From contig WRJJ01000004.1 in assembly GCA_009778575.1 (NCBI GenBank), positions 1 through 44,703 of the forward strand: a stretch of 44,703 nucleotides of DNA, in the 5' to 3' direction. Positions 7,768 through 17,446 of this stretch are shown here, piece after piece. Both the position numbers and the translations under genes were made by a program. Within the stretch, counting starts at the first letter, position 1. The number at the start of each line of letters is the position of its first letter. The notes beneath the pieces are model-generated. The model saw only the letters and a program-made list of their open reading frames with translations. It did no database searches and was not told the DNA's origin. The DNA is from Methanomassiliicoccaceae archaeon. Its GTDB lineage: Archaea; Thermoplasmatota; Thermoplasmata; Methanomassiliicoccales; Methanomethylophilaceae.

Positions 7768-10700
7768 TGGGCTGACACGCGCTCGATCGCCTTGACGATG
7801 TTGTTGATCTCCTTCTGAGGGTTCTTCCACATGCCCGGCGTCCACACCCTGTGGATGTGCCAGCCCCTGGATTCAAGGTACTTCTGCCTGTGGTAGTCCC
7901 TTTCTCTTGTGGAGTCCGACATCTCGTAGATGTGGCTGTCGCACTCTATGCCGAGTATGTATTTGCCGTCCTGCTTGATGGCAAGATCGATCTGATATCC
8001 TCCTATCCCCACGTCCTTCTCCACGTTGTAGCCTTTCCTCACAAGCGCGTTATATACCTTCTCCGTGATGGGCGACTCGCCGGGGACCGGAGGCGCGGAC
8101 CTCCATCTGTTGTCGCCGAAGGACTCGAGGATGCTGGCGGCAAGGTCCTTATTCCCGTTGCTGATCGCTTCCGCATACTGGAGGTATTTCTTCAGGATCT
8201 TCGGCCCATCGTTCTTCGCGGTCTCCACCTGGAGTTCCTCCGGATCGAAGGACGAAACGATATGGATCTTCTTCTTCGCGCGGCTGATCGCCACGTTCAG
8301 GCGGTTCTCTCCTCCCTTGTTATTCAGCCATCCGAACCTCTGCATCAATTTGCCCTCTTTGTTCTTCGCATAACCGATGGAGAATATGATCACATCTCTC
8401 TCGTCCCCTTGAACGCTCTCGATGTTCTTTATGAACAGGCCCACATCCTCTCCGTTGTCGAACCTCATCATCTCCTGGTTGACTGCCTTTCCAAACTCGG
8501 GGTCCTTTGCGGACTCGTCATCGATAAGGTCGTTTATCAGGTCCCTTTGGGAAACGTTGAATGATATTATGCCGATGGTCTCGTTCTCTTTTCTTGTCTT
8601 GAAGAACTCCTTCAGCAGTTCCAGCACGATCCTGGCCTCTTTGACGTTGGCCTTGTTCGCCCATTCTCCGCTGACCTTGTGCACCTCGATCGGAGGCCTC
8701 TCCGGCTGGGACACATTAGGCGAAACATACAGCCTGCCGCCGTAGAAAGCGTAGTTGGAGAATGCTATCAGCTCCTCATACTTGGAGCGGTAGTGGAAGT
8801 TCAGCAGGATGTTGTCGTAGCGGGTCCTCGCAAGGTCAAGAAGGCTCTCTTCCTCGAGGACTGCGGAAACCTCATCCTCCTCTCCTTCGTAATCCTCGTC
8901 ATTGCCGTACTCGATGCGCCCCGAGCCGAGGTTGGAGGGGCGAAGCTGCTTGTGATCCCCCGCAACCACCACTTTCTTGGCGCGGTAGATTGAAGGTATC
9001 CCCTTCTCCACGTACATCTGCGAAGCCTCATCGAATATCAGAAGGTCGAAAAGACCCATTTCCAGAGGCATTATGTCCGAGACCACTTCGGGCGTGAGAA
9101 GCCAGACCTTCACTCCTCTGAACAGTTCGTGGCCGTAGCGGTTTATGAATTTGTTAAGGCTCCATTTCCTTTTGCCTTCTATGATCCTCACGATATCCCC
9201 GCGGCGCTTGGATTCCGTAATGTAACGGAGGTTATCTTGCAGAACTTCTTCCACGCGGTCCCTTGTGAGCTTCTTCTTCTCTCCTATCTTCCTGTCCATG
9301 TCGGCCACGATGCTGTCGAAGTCCTGGATATCCTGAAGCAGGGATTTGTGATCTGCATCGAATTTCTGCAGGTGGAAGTTCAGCACATATTTCAGGATCA
9401 TGCTGTTGCTGTCTTCGAACTGCCAGCCGGCGTCCTTGGAAAGAGTTATGATGTCTCTTCCGTAGATGCGCTCGCGCTCGTTCATCCTGTCGTACACCGT
9501 GGCTCGTGACGAGTACAGATCGTAATCATCCAAAGCGGTCATTACGCTCTTCGGGTCGTCAAGGACCATCTGGACCGTCTTTTCATTGTACGAGTTGAAG
9601 TATTTGTTGAGCATGACGGTAGCTTCTCTGTTGACCTTGCCTTTGGATAACATTCTGGACATGAACCCTTTGCTCTTCCACTCCACCATCTGGTTCTCAA
9701 GGTCCATCAGATCCGCTTTCATCTCGCCGATATTGTACTGGGAGAGGTCCGGCTTCATGAAAGTGAACCACGGCGTTTTCTCAATGCATTTGCAGTATTC
9801 GTCGAAGTTCGACATCAGGACCCTGTCGCCGAACTTTCTGTTGAGTTCTTTGATATCGTTGTATTTGAGGTCCAGCATCTTTGCGGACACAGCCGCTTTG
9901 ATCATCTTGTACTTCTCGAGATCGATCTTATCTTCGAGATCCAGCCATTTCTCCATTGAGTAGAGTTTGTACGGCTCTATCCCGAATGTCCCTTCGTGGT
10001 ACATCGTATCGGATATGTTCGACAGCACTCCCACATCTCTGTCGATGCTTTCGGAGAGAGCGGCAAGGTTGGAGCCGGTGCGCGGAGACACGGTCTCGAG
10101 CATCCTTGCCAGCTGCTGGTAGAAGAGGTCCTTGTTGTTGACATCGTCGATCATGAGGCAGTATTTCGACAACGTTCCCAATCTGGAATAGACCACATCC
10201 AGCGCCGTCTTTTTCTCAGAGACCATAAGGACGGTCTTTCCTTCGTTCACGGCCGATGTTATCAGCCCCGTGATCACCTGCGACTTACCCGTTCCGGGAG
10301 GACCTTGGACGACGAGTTCATCCTCCTTGCCCATCGCGGTGATGACATTCTCTTGGGCGCTGTTGAGGGAATTAATGTAAGTAAGGTTCTTCTCCGAGGC
10401 CTCAAGCCCTCTCTCCCTCAGTGCCGGAAGAGAAAGAGGACTGGGCATATCCGCATAGAAATCGCCTTTGTTCAGATCCTGGACCAGATTGGTGAGGGCG
10501 GCGTTGATCTCTCTTCCCGCGAGAAGCTCGTCGAAGTCCTTCTGGATATAGCTGGAATATGAGGGGTATTTGCCCAATATGATATTGTGCACCATGTGGA
10601 GGTCGCCGGGGAGGTACTTGGGGAATTCTCCCACCTTGTAGTCTACGAATGGTATCGGGAGCCCATAGGCTATTTTGAGCGGGAACCCCTGTTCCTCATA

Positions 10701-11501
10701 GAATGCTACAAGATTGGTGATGAAGGTCTCGCCGCTGCAGTCCTCGATGACGTTGTGGGGGAGCGGACGGTTCTTGCCGCTGAATTTAATGAAAGCCAGC
10801 AGAAGGGAGTTGTTGTAGATGATGTCTCTGGAATCGTCAAGCCTGACGGAGACGCTCTTCGAATCCTTGTCCAATATGACGGGGAACAGGGCGAGCGGGG
10901 CGCGGATATCGAAGTCCTCTCCCGGAAGCCTTCCTTCCACGAAAGGATATCCGATGTAAAGGTCGTATTGACCTTTGTCTCTCATGTCCCTGTTAACCTC
11001 TCTTATCATCTCGTTGAGGCTCTTGAAAACCCGGATGTCCTCGGCGCTTTTTGTGGAATCGCATATCTTCAGCGATTTCTTCCTTCCGAACAGGAGCCCC
11101 ATTAGATCAAGGTCAGGTACGGAGGTAAGATCGAAAGCGTTCTTTTTGTAGATCTTTCCGAGGTAAAGAAGACGGTTGTTCCTGCTTATGTTCACAAGTT
11201 TCTTCTGGAGCTCGCGGAGCGTCTGGGCAACCTCTTTGTCCATATTGGAGCCTTTGGCGGCGGTGACGGCGTATTTTTTGGTCACGGAAAGGAATTCGTC
11301 CCCGTACAACTCAACGAATCTCTGCCCCACGCCGGGGATCGCCGCGAAGTCATCCGCCTTTGTCGGAACCCTCTGCGCCATCTCCCTGAGCGCTTCGTCG
11401 GTACATACAGTGGGCGCCCTTCCCGTCGATTGCGTGCGGTCCTCTCTGATATGTTCCCTAAGTTCTACAAGTTCTAAGTAGAGGTCGTCTTCTAATCCCA
11501 T
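7764..11501 (-). CDS. Large HRDC-DUF4011-SF1 helicase with C-terminal Vsr/MTES_1575-like endonuclease domain
   Basis: VQGPPGTGKSQVITGLI (Walker A), LLIFDEASQM (Walker B), VVVAGDHKQLRPS, SVQGDERDVIIFSIGY, LNVAISRAKKKIHIV; C-terminal IDLAIKQDGKYILGIECDSHIYE...YLESRGWHIHRVW. Confidence 0.9.
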   Translation of the reverse strand: MGLEDDLYLELVELREHIREDRTQSTGRAPTVCTDEALREMAQRVPTKADDFAAIPGVGQRFVELYGDEFLSVTKKYAVTAAKGSNMDKEVAQTLRELQKKLVNISRNNRLLYLGKIYKKNAFDLTSVPDLDLMGLLFGRKKSLKICDSTKSAEDIRVFKSLNEMIREVNRDMRDKGQYDLYIGYPFVEGRLPGEDFDIRAPLALFPVILDKDSKSVSVRLDDSRDIIYNNSLLLAFIKFSGKNRPLPHNVIEDCSGETFITNLVAFYEEQGFPLKIAYGLPIPFVDYKVGEFPKYLPGDLHMVHNIILGKYPSYSSYIQKDFDELLAGREINAALTNLVQDLNKGDFYADMPSPLSLPALRERGLEASEKNLTYINSLNSAQENVITAMGKEDELVVQGPPGTGKSQVITGLITSAVNEGKTVLMVSEKKTALDVVYSRLGTLSKYCLMIDDVNNKDLFYQQLARMLETVSPRTGSNLAALSESIDRDVGVLSNISDTMYHEGTFGIEPYKLYSMEKWLDLEDKIDLEKYKMIKAAVSAKMLDLKYNDIKELNRKFGDRVLMSNFDEYCKCIEKTPWFTFMKPDLSQYNIGEMKADLMDLENQMVEWKSKGFMSRMLSKGKVNREATVMLNKYFNSYNEKTVQMVLDDPKSVMTALDDYDLYSSRATVYDRMNERERIYGRDIITLSKDAGWQFEDSNSMILKYVLNFHLQKFDADHKSLLQDIQDFDSIVADMDRKIGEKKKLTRDRVEEVLQDNLRYITESKRRGDIVRIIEGKRKWSLNKFINRYGHELFRGVKVWLLTPEVVSDIMPLEMGLFDLLIFDEASQMYVEKGIPSIYRAKKVVVAGDHKQLRPSNLGSGRIEYGNDEDYEGEEDEVSAVLEEESLLDLARTRYDNILLNFHYRSKYEELIAFSNYAFYGGRLYVSPNVSQPERPPIEVHKVSGEWANKANVKEARIVLELLKEFFKTRKENETIGIISFNVSQRDLINDLIDDESAKDPEFGKAVNQEMMRFDNGEDVGLFIKNIESVQGDERDVIIFSIGYAKNKEGKLMQRFGWLNNKGGENRLNVAISRAKKKIHIVSSFDPEELQVETAKNDGPKILKKYLQYAEAISNGNKDLAASILESFGDNRWRSAPPVPGESPITEKVYNALVRKGYNVEKDVGIGGYQIDLAIKQDGKYILGIECDSHIYEMSDSTRERDYHRQKYLESRGWHIHRVWTPGMWKNPQKEINNIVKAIERVSAH

Positions 11502-11578
11502 AATACATAATCGGGTTTTATTAATAATATATTCGTCACATGCCTAAGGAATTAATACCCAATGCCTGATGGCCAAGC

Positions 11579-11968
11579 ATGGTCTCTGAAAGGATTGTCG
11601 GCGAAGGAAGTATGATGGTCACCGAAAAGGACACCGCCGCAAAATGCGGCAGCGGAACGCTTCAGGTCCTGGCAACGCCCGCAATGATCTTGTTCATCGA
11701 AAGGACAGCATCCGACTGCGTCCGGCCCCTGCTCAAAGAGGGGGAGAGCACGGTCGGCTCACTTCTCGACATAAAACACTCAGCCCCGTCGGTGATCGGT
11801 TCGGAGGTATTCTGCAGGGTGGAGCTCGTTGAAAGGGACAGGTCAAGGATGGTCTTTGATGTCAAGGTGTGGGACTCCGCAGGCGAAGTGGGGTCCGGAA
11901 AGCACGAGAGGTTCCTGGTCAACAATGCGAAATTCATGGATAGGGCTTTTACAAGGGCCGAAGGCTGA
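11579..11968 (+). CDS. Hot-dog fold thioesterase family protein
   Basis: 129-aa protein with 'GSGTLQVLATPAMILFIERTASDCVRPLL...SVGSLLDIKHSAPSVIGSEV' typical of FlK-like thioesterases. Confidence 0.85.
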   Translation: MVSERIVGEGSMMVTEKDTAAKCGSGTLQVLATPAMILFIERTASDCVRPLLKEGESTVGSLLDIKHSAPSVIGSEVFCRVELVERDRSRMVFDVKVWDSAGEVGSGKHERFLVNNAKFMDRAFTRAEG

Positions 11969-11973
11969 CCGCA

Positions 11974-13380
11974 TCAGGCCTTTGACGCTTTGGACTCCTT
12001 CACAATGAAAGAAAGGACGACGGTGACCGCAGCCATTACCGTACCTATGGCCATCGCGAACACGAAGCCGTCAAGGAAAATATCCGGCGGAAGGTCAGAG
12101 AATATCATGTTTCCCGACCCGGATCCTACCGTGAAGAGCATGGCAAAGAGCGCTGTTCCAATGGTGCCGCCCAGATAGATGAATTCGGTCATCACCGAAG
12201 AGCCCATCTCTTTGCTTTCATTCTCCACATTCTCAATGATGCGGCTGGCCATGGGCCCTCCGCTCAAGGCCCACATGAGCCCCATGCATACGAGGGTCGC
12301 GACCAGGGGCAGGGTATCGGACCGGGGAGAGAGGAGCACCATGATGAGACAGCTCACCATCATTGTGAAACATGCAGCTATAGCGAACGCCCTGCGCTCG
12401 GTACGGTCCGACCATCTTGATATCGGAACACACAGCAGCAGCGTCAAAAGGGGAGAGATAAGGATGTACATGCCCGTTGTGAAGGAAGAGAAGCCCATGC
12501 AAACGCTCATGTAGAACGGCAGCAGGTACAACAGGCCCATATACACAAGGTTTGACTGCATATATGCAACAAGGACGAAATCGAATCTCCAATTCCGAAA
12601 TATGCGCAGGTTCAGCAGCGGATTTTCCTTTCTAAGCTCCGTTATGATGAAAGCGGCAAGGAATGTCATGCAAAGGACAACGGACAGCGCAACCAGAAGA
12701 ACGCTGTCCGAACGAGGGCCGAGTTCGATCGCCAAGATCCCGCAGAGTATCGCGGAGAAAAGCAGGCCGGCGCCGAAGGCGTCAAGGCTCTCGCCGTTGT
12801 ACCCCTCATCTTTGGGAATGACCTTTATGAGCAAGGGTATGACGATCAGTCCGATAGGCACGTTGATCAGGAATATCCAGTGCCAGGAGATAAGATCGGT
12901 GATCACGCCGCCCAGCACCGGGCCGAGTGCAAAACCGAGCGAGCATCCGAGGGTGACAACCCCCATCCCAAGTCCCAGATTGGAGGGCGGAAGGTATTTC
13001 ACACACACAATAGGAACCGCGGCACCCATCATTGCGGCGCCTATACCCTGCGCGGCTCTGAATACGAGCAGCATGTCGAAACTGGTAGATATTCCGCAAA
13101 AGAGCGAGCTGACCGTGAAAAGGATAAGGCCGATCAATAGGACCTTTTTTATCAGGCCGTTCTTCGCGACCCTTGCAAATGTTATGAGCAGGCCGGCCAG
13201 CATGGCAAAGTATATCACCACCACCCAGGCGATCGTTCCCATGTCGGTACCGAAGTCTCCCGCCATTGTGGGAAGGGCGATGATCACGATGCTTCCGTCC
13301 AGACCGTCTATCAGTGCGGCAAAGGCTACCACTGCGAGTATCGGCACGATGCTCCCCTTTCCTTGGACGGCCTCCGGCAT
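11974..13380 (-). CDS. MFS transporter, DHA2-like multidrug efflux family
   Basis: Start MPEAVQGKGS...; DGSIVIIALPTMAGDFG, GPVLGGVITDLISWHWIFLINVPIG motif; about 14 TM. Confidence 0.92.
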   Translation of the reverse strand: MPEAVQGKGSIVPILAVVAFAALIDGLDGSIVIIALPTMAGDFGTDMGTIAWVVVIYFAMLAGLLITFARVAKNGLIKKVLLIGLILFTVSSLFCGISTSFDMLLVFRAAQGIGAAMMGAAVPIVCVKYLPPSNLGLGMGVVTLGCSLGFALGPVLGGVITDLISWHWIFLINVPIGLIVIPLLIKVIPKDEGYNGESLDAFGAGLLFSAILCGILAIELGPRSDSVLLVALSVVLCMTFLAAFIITELRKENPLLNLRIFRNWRFDFVLVAYMQSNLVYMGLLYLLPFYMSVCMGFSSFTTGMYILISPLLTLLLCVPISRWSDRTERRAFAIAACFTMMVSCLIMVLLSPRSDTLPLVATLVCMGLMWALSGGPMASRIIENVENESKEMGSSVMTEFIYLGGTIGTALFAMLFTVGSGSGNMIFSDLPPDIFLDGFVFAMAIGTVMAAVTVVLSFIVKESKASKA

Positions 13381-13445
13381 GATTAATGGGAGAGTATAGG
13401 AGTATAAACCACTGCTGTCTGCGAAAAAAGTATTTCGGAAAGCGG

Positions 13446-14738
13446 TCAGAACAGCCCGTGGATTATGACCGGGAGCATCAGACATCCGGTGAGAGGGATC
13501 CTTCCCATATCCAGATCCAGGGGTATCAACCCTACGGCTGTCGCCACTGCCAATATCAACAGACCGAACGGCCCCGTAAGCAGCAGTACGAGCAGTACAA
13601 TAAGGCACAGGACCGCTTTGTTAAGGAGGGCGGAATCGATCCTGTCGGTCATTCCGCTCATCATCTTTCCCACGGCTATAGTTATGTGATAGCCCAGAAA
13701 GGATGCGACCGCGGCGCAGAGGAGCAGCAAAAGGAACTCGGGCGAACAGAACCCCGACACGCTGTCGCCGATCATCTCTCTGATGACAAGCACGGTGCCG
13801 GACCTTCCGCTCCCCGACACTGATAGGGTGACCAGCGAGAATATGGACGTCACCGTGCCTATGGATGCGACTACCGAGATGAATCTCTCCGGCCTATCCT
13901 CCGGAATGAAGATGGAGGACAGGGATGCGCCGGCCGTCGCCGTTATTCCCGGGAACCACCCCGCTACCGCCCCCATGATAACGCCTTTGATCCCCGGGAT
14001 GTGGTCCACAGGGGGCATGCCGTCGTCAAGCTGTTTCGGTACTGAAGCGTTCTTGAACGAACTGAGCAGCGCGGGTATACCGAACAACCCGGTAAGCAGC
14101 GGGAACAGGAGGGCCCCTTCTCCTAATATTCCTGCGGAAGGTATCGGCAGGTCCATGCATATGAGGCCCAAGGCCCCGGAGACCGCCACAAGTACGGCTG
14201 CCCAAACTTTGTTCCTCATGCCTTTTTCTTTCAGGACGATCGCCGAGAGCGTAAAAATGAGAACAGATACCGTGAAAAGATCAAGTTGTTCGGCCAGTCC
14301 GTTCAGCATAAGGTATTGGATGGGTATCGCAAGAAGGATGGCCGACGCGGCACCGACGGCACTGCCGATGGCCGCGGCGCGGACCGCGCGCATACCATGG
14401 CCCTGCATCAGAAGCCGGTGTCCGGGGAGAGTGGTCAGAACCTCATCCGGGTCCGGCGCGCCAATGAAAACCGAAGGTACGAAGTCGACGAACGAATGCA
14501 CCACCGCCGCGGACATGATGCAGGACGACACGATGATAGGAACGTATTGAACGGAAGTGAATGATGATACCATGGATTCCATGGCCGGGTAGGACACAAG
14601 CATGATGGATGCTAGAGTGTTCACGTGTATTCCCGGCACCGTTCCGGTAAAGGTCCCGATAAGAGAGCCTATCAGACATGCTGCCAGTACAAAAAATACG
14701 ATCTCCGGGCCCACGGCACGAGAACCCGCCCCCATCAC
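13446..14738 (-). CDS. TctA/DUF112-family (tripartite tricarboxylate-type) membrane permease
   Basis: 'LIGTFTGTVPGIHVNTLA' and archaeal COG1784-like polytopic architecture. Confidence 0.8.
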   Translation of the reverse strand: MMGAGSRAVGPEIVFFVLAACLIGSLIGTFTGTVPGIHVNTLASIMLVSYPAMESMVSSFTSVQYVPIIVSSCIMSAAVVHSFVDFVPSVFIGAPDPDEVLTTLPGHRLLMQGHGMRAVRAAAIGSAVGAASAILLAIPIQYLMLNGLAEQLDLFTVSVLIFTLSAIVLKEKGMRNKVWAAVLVAVSGALGLICMDLPIPSAGILGEGALLFPLLTGLFGIPALLSSFKNASVPKQLDDGMPPVDHIPGIKGVIMGAVAGWFPGITATAGASLSSIFIPEDRPERFISVVASIGTVTSIFSLVTLSVSGSGRSGTVLVIREMIGDSVSGFCSPEFLLLLLCAAVASFLGYHITIAVGKMMSGMTDRIDSALLNKAVLCLIVLLVLLLTGPFGLLILAVATAVGLIPLDLDMGRIPLTGCLMLPVIIHGLF

Positions 14739-14762
14739 TTAAAACAAAGAACTACAGTTAGC

Positions 14763-15329
14763 TTAATTCGAAGGATCCGTCACGACAACGGTCCCTTTCT
14801 CTAAGGAAATGTCCAACATCCTTTTTATGCCGGTACCCAAACGCCTGCCCAGTTCATCTATATTGGAACATTTGTTGAAAATGACCAGAATGTCCTCGAC
14901 CGATATTCCGTTCTCTTTCAGGGCGCCGGTGAGCGCCGACAGCGTGCCTCCGGTACTGAGCATATCGTCCACGATGACGACCCCGTCCCCTTTTTTCAGG
15001 CCGTTGATGTAGATACTTCTCTCAGAGTATCCTGTCCTGTAAAGAACGGGGATCTCTCCTTCAAGGCCGTACGATCTTTTCCTTGCCACTGTGTATGGTA
15101 TCCGCAGTCTGAGCGAAAGGGGGACAGCAAGGGGGATCCCCATTGACTCAGGAGCGACGATCAGGTCGCAATCGAAACTGCAGGCGGCAACCATCCAATC
15201 GATCACCTCGTCCAGAATATCCGGCTCCATGAACGGTATGCCGTCGGTGACAGGGTGGATCAGATATGGGTACCCGTTCTTATCGATGATCGGACTGCTA
15301 AGTATGCTGGCCTTCAGCTTTTCATGCAT
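14763..15329 (-). CDS. hpt: Hypoxanthine/guanine (purine) phosphoribosyltransferase, archaeal type
   Basis: MHEKLKASILSSPIIDKNGYPYLIHPVTDGIPFMEP...; PRPP motif VVIVDDMLSTGGTLSALTGAL. ORF-track start at 15467 is probably too long. Confidence 0.85.
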   Translation of the reverse strand: MHEKLKASILSSPIIDKNGYPYLIHPVTDGIPFMEPDILDEVIDWMVAACSFDCDLIVAPESMGIPLAVPLSLRLRIPYTVARKRSYGLEGEIPVLYRTGYSERSIYINGLKKGDGVVIVDDMLSTGGTLSALTGALKENGISVEDILVIFNKCSNIDELGRRLGTGIKRMLDISLEKGTVVVTDPSN

Positions 15330-15411
15330 CAATGGTATAATGGCGCATCGGTTTTTAATGGTACTATCGAGTGACATTTTTATAAAATCCCGATAATAAC
15401 GATTTGATCCC

Positions 15412-16479
15412 ATGGATATTGAACAGAGAATGGCCACGATTACCAGGAATGCCGAGGAGATTGTCACGAAGGAAGAACTTAGGGAGCTTCTTTCAAAGAA
15501 AGAGACGCCCAGAGCATATATCGGATTCGAGCCGTCGGGTCTTGTTCACCTGGGATGGGCGCTGGTGACGTCCAAGATCAAGGACCTTGCGGATGCGGGG
15601 TTCGAAGTAATAGTGTTCTGGGCGGACTGGCACGCATACATAAACGATAAACTCGGCGGCGATCTCGATAACATAAGGATATGCGCCGGATACATGGAGG
15701 ATTGCTTCAAAGCCCTCGGGGTCCCGGATAAAGGGGTCAGATTCGTCTACGCAAGCGAGATACTGAGCGACATAGACTACTGGGAAAAAGTGATAAAGGT
15801 CGCAAAGGCGACAACCTTGTCCAGAGTAAAAAGGGCGATGACCATAATGGGCCGCTCCGAGGACGAGGCCGAAGTGGATTTCTCCAAACTCATCTATCCG
15901 ATACTGCAGGCTACGGACATCTTCTGCATGGACATCGACCTGGCCTATGCGGGAATGGACCAAAGGAGGGCGCACATGCTTGCCAGAGATGCGGCGGAGA
16001 AACTCGGGTGGAGAAAACCCGTCGCGCTTCACACACCGCTCCTGCCCGGGCTGAAGGGCGGGAACAGGATGGACCCCGCCTCTGCAAAGATGTCCAAGAG
16101 CGATCCCGGGAGCAGCATAAACATACACGATGATGACGAGGCCATCAAGAGCAAGATGAAGAAAGCGTTCTGCCCACCGGAAAAAGAGAAAGAGGGCGAG
16201 AACCCCGTACTCATGCTTTGCAGGTACATCATATTCCCGCGTCTCGGCATGATGGACATTTCAAGGCCGGAAAAGTTCGGAGGGGATGTTTCCTTCTCCT
16301 GCTATGAGGATCTGTCGGACTCGTACTTTTCCGGTTCGCTCTTCCCCCTTGACCTGAAGAACGGCGCGGCTGATTCTTTGGCAAAGATATTGGGTCCCGT
16401 CAGGGAATATTTTGAGAAGAACCCGGACAACTATGCGGCAATGAGGCAGCTGTTTGATAATATGGAAAAGCTCAGATGA
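15412..16479 (+). CDS. tyrS: Tyrosyl-tRNA synthetase
   Basis: AYIGFEPSGLVHLGWAL (HIGH-like), YAGMDQRRAHMLARD, KMSKSDPGSSINIHD (KMSKS). Confidence 0.96.
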   Translation: MDIEQRMATITRNAEEIVTKEELRELLSKKETPRAYIGFEPSGLVHLGWALVTSKIKDLADAGFEVIVFWADWHAYINDKLGGDLDNIRICAGYMEDCFKALGVPDKGVRFVYASEILSDIDYWEKVIKVAKATTLSRVKRAMTIMGRSEDEAEVDFSKLIYPILQATDIFCMDIDLAYAGMDQRRAHMLARDAAEKLGWRKPVALHTPLLPGLKGGNRMDPASAKMSKSDPGSSINIHDDDEAIKSKMKKAFCPPEKEKEGENPVLMLCRYIIFPRLGMMDISRPEKFGGDVSFSCYEDLSDSYFSGSLFPLDLKNGAADSLAKILGPVREYFEKNPDNYAAMRQLFDNMEKLR

Positions 16480-17446
16480 ACTCGTTGTTCTGCTGAGCCC
16501 GTTTTATCTCTCTGAACTCATTCATCGTCCTTTGCATGCATATGTGTAGCATGGCTTCGATATCTCCTTTGCCGGACAGGCCCGCCGCGCCCCCGTGGCC
16601 GCCGCCGTCCGTGTTCGTCTCCCCGCTTATGCCGCCGACCAGGTTGCCCAGGTGTATCCCTTTCCTAACGATGTCCTGTGTCGCTCTGGCGCTGATCCTG
16701 AACTCTTCTTCTCTCTGCGAACCCACGAAGACCACGTCCGCCCCCGCAACAAGGAGCGCTCTGCAGGATGAGGCCTCAAAGCTCCCTCCGTATGCGGTAG
16801 AGACGATCATATCTCCCACATAGTCGAATTTCACCCTTCCTGTTGCTTTCAGCACGGCTATCCTTTCGGACATTGTCATCTGCGACCGGGTAAGGTTGAA
16901 CGCCTCGTCAATGTGTATATCTTTTTTCTCGAGAAGGTCTGCGAACGCCCGCATCAGTGTGGGGTTGGAATACTGGAAGTGGCCGCTGTCGGTCAGCATA
17001 CCTCCCAGCAGTGCGAGCGCCACGTTCCTGGGTATATCGATCCCGGCGGATTCTATCATTTCCTTGATGATCTCGCAGCAAGACACCCTCGTGTCATCGC
17101 AGAAGAAGTGCATCCCCTCCCATTTGCCTGTGGGTATGTGATGGTCGATGACCACGCTCCCTTCCGGCACGTTCTCGGCCCCCGGTTTCAGCTGCTCTGG
17201 GGAAGAAGTGTCCACCACTACTACGAGATCATATTCGCTCAGGTCGCATTCTTCGAGGATGCTGATGTTGAGTTTCTCGGCAACAAGGCCTGCGATCCTG
17301 TCGACGCCGTTAGGCGCGAATATATCTCCTCTGGGAAAGCAGACGGAGACCGCATAGGCTGAACCCACAGCATCCATGTCCGCATTCCCGTGGACGAGGA
17401 TGACCTTGTTATCTGTCTTCAACAACTCCGCCGCTTCTTTCATCAT
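16472..17446 (-). CDS. DHH/DHHA1 family phosphoesterase
   Basis: VHGNADMDAVGSAYAV, VVVDTSS, VVIDHHIP and C-terminal GGGHGGAAGLSGKGD. Confidence 0.93.
   Translation of the reverse strand: MMKEAAELLKTDNKVILVHGNADMDAVGSAYAVSVCFPRGDIFAPNGVDRIAGLVAEKLNISILEECDLSEYDLVVVVDTSSPEQLKPGAENVPEGSVVIDHHIPTGKWEGMHFFCDDTRVSCCEIIKEMIESAGIDIPRNVALALLGGMLTDSGHFQYSNPTLMRAFADLLEKKDIHIDEAFNLTRSQMTMSERIAVLKATGRVKFDYVGDMIVSTAYGGSFEASSCRALLVAGADVVFVGSQREEEFRISARATQDIVRKGIHLGNLVGGISGETNTDGGGHGGAAGLSGKGDIEAMLHICMQRTMNEFREIKRAQQNNEFI

Noticed and set aside
7851-11481. Series of plus-strand ORFs (237, 172, 188 aa and others) opposite the large helicase
   Set aside because: Shadow ORFs of a 1245-aa gene with complete helicase motifs.
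13381-13608. N-terminal extension of the MFS protein in the ORF track (544 aa)
   Set aside because: Extension is hydrophilic, antisense to the neighbouring gene end, and the ATG at 13380 fits a normal DHA2 N-terminus.
12602-14550. Plus-strand ORFs (265 and 255 aa) opposite the MFS and TctA-like transporter genes
   Set aside because: Ser/Thr/Pro-rich antisense translations of TM-coding sequence; no independent evidence.
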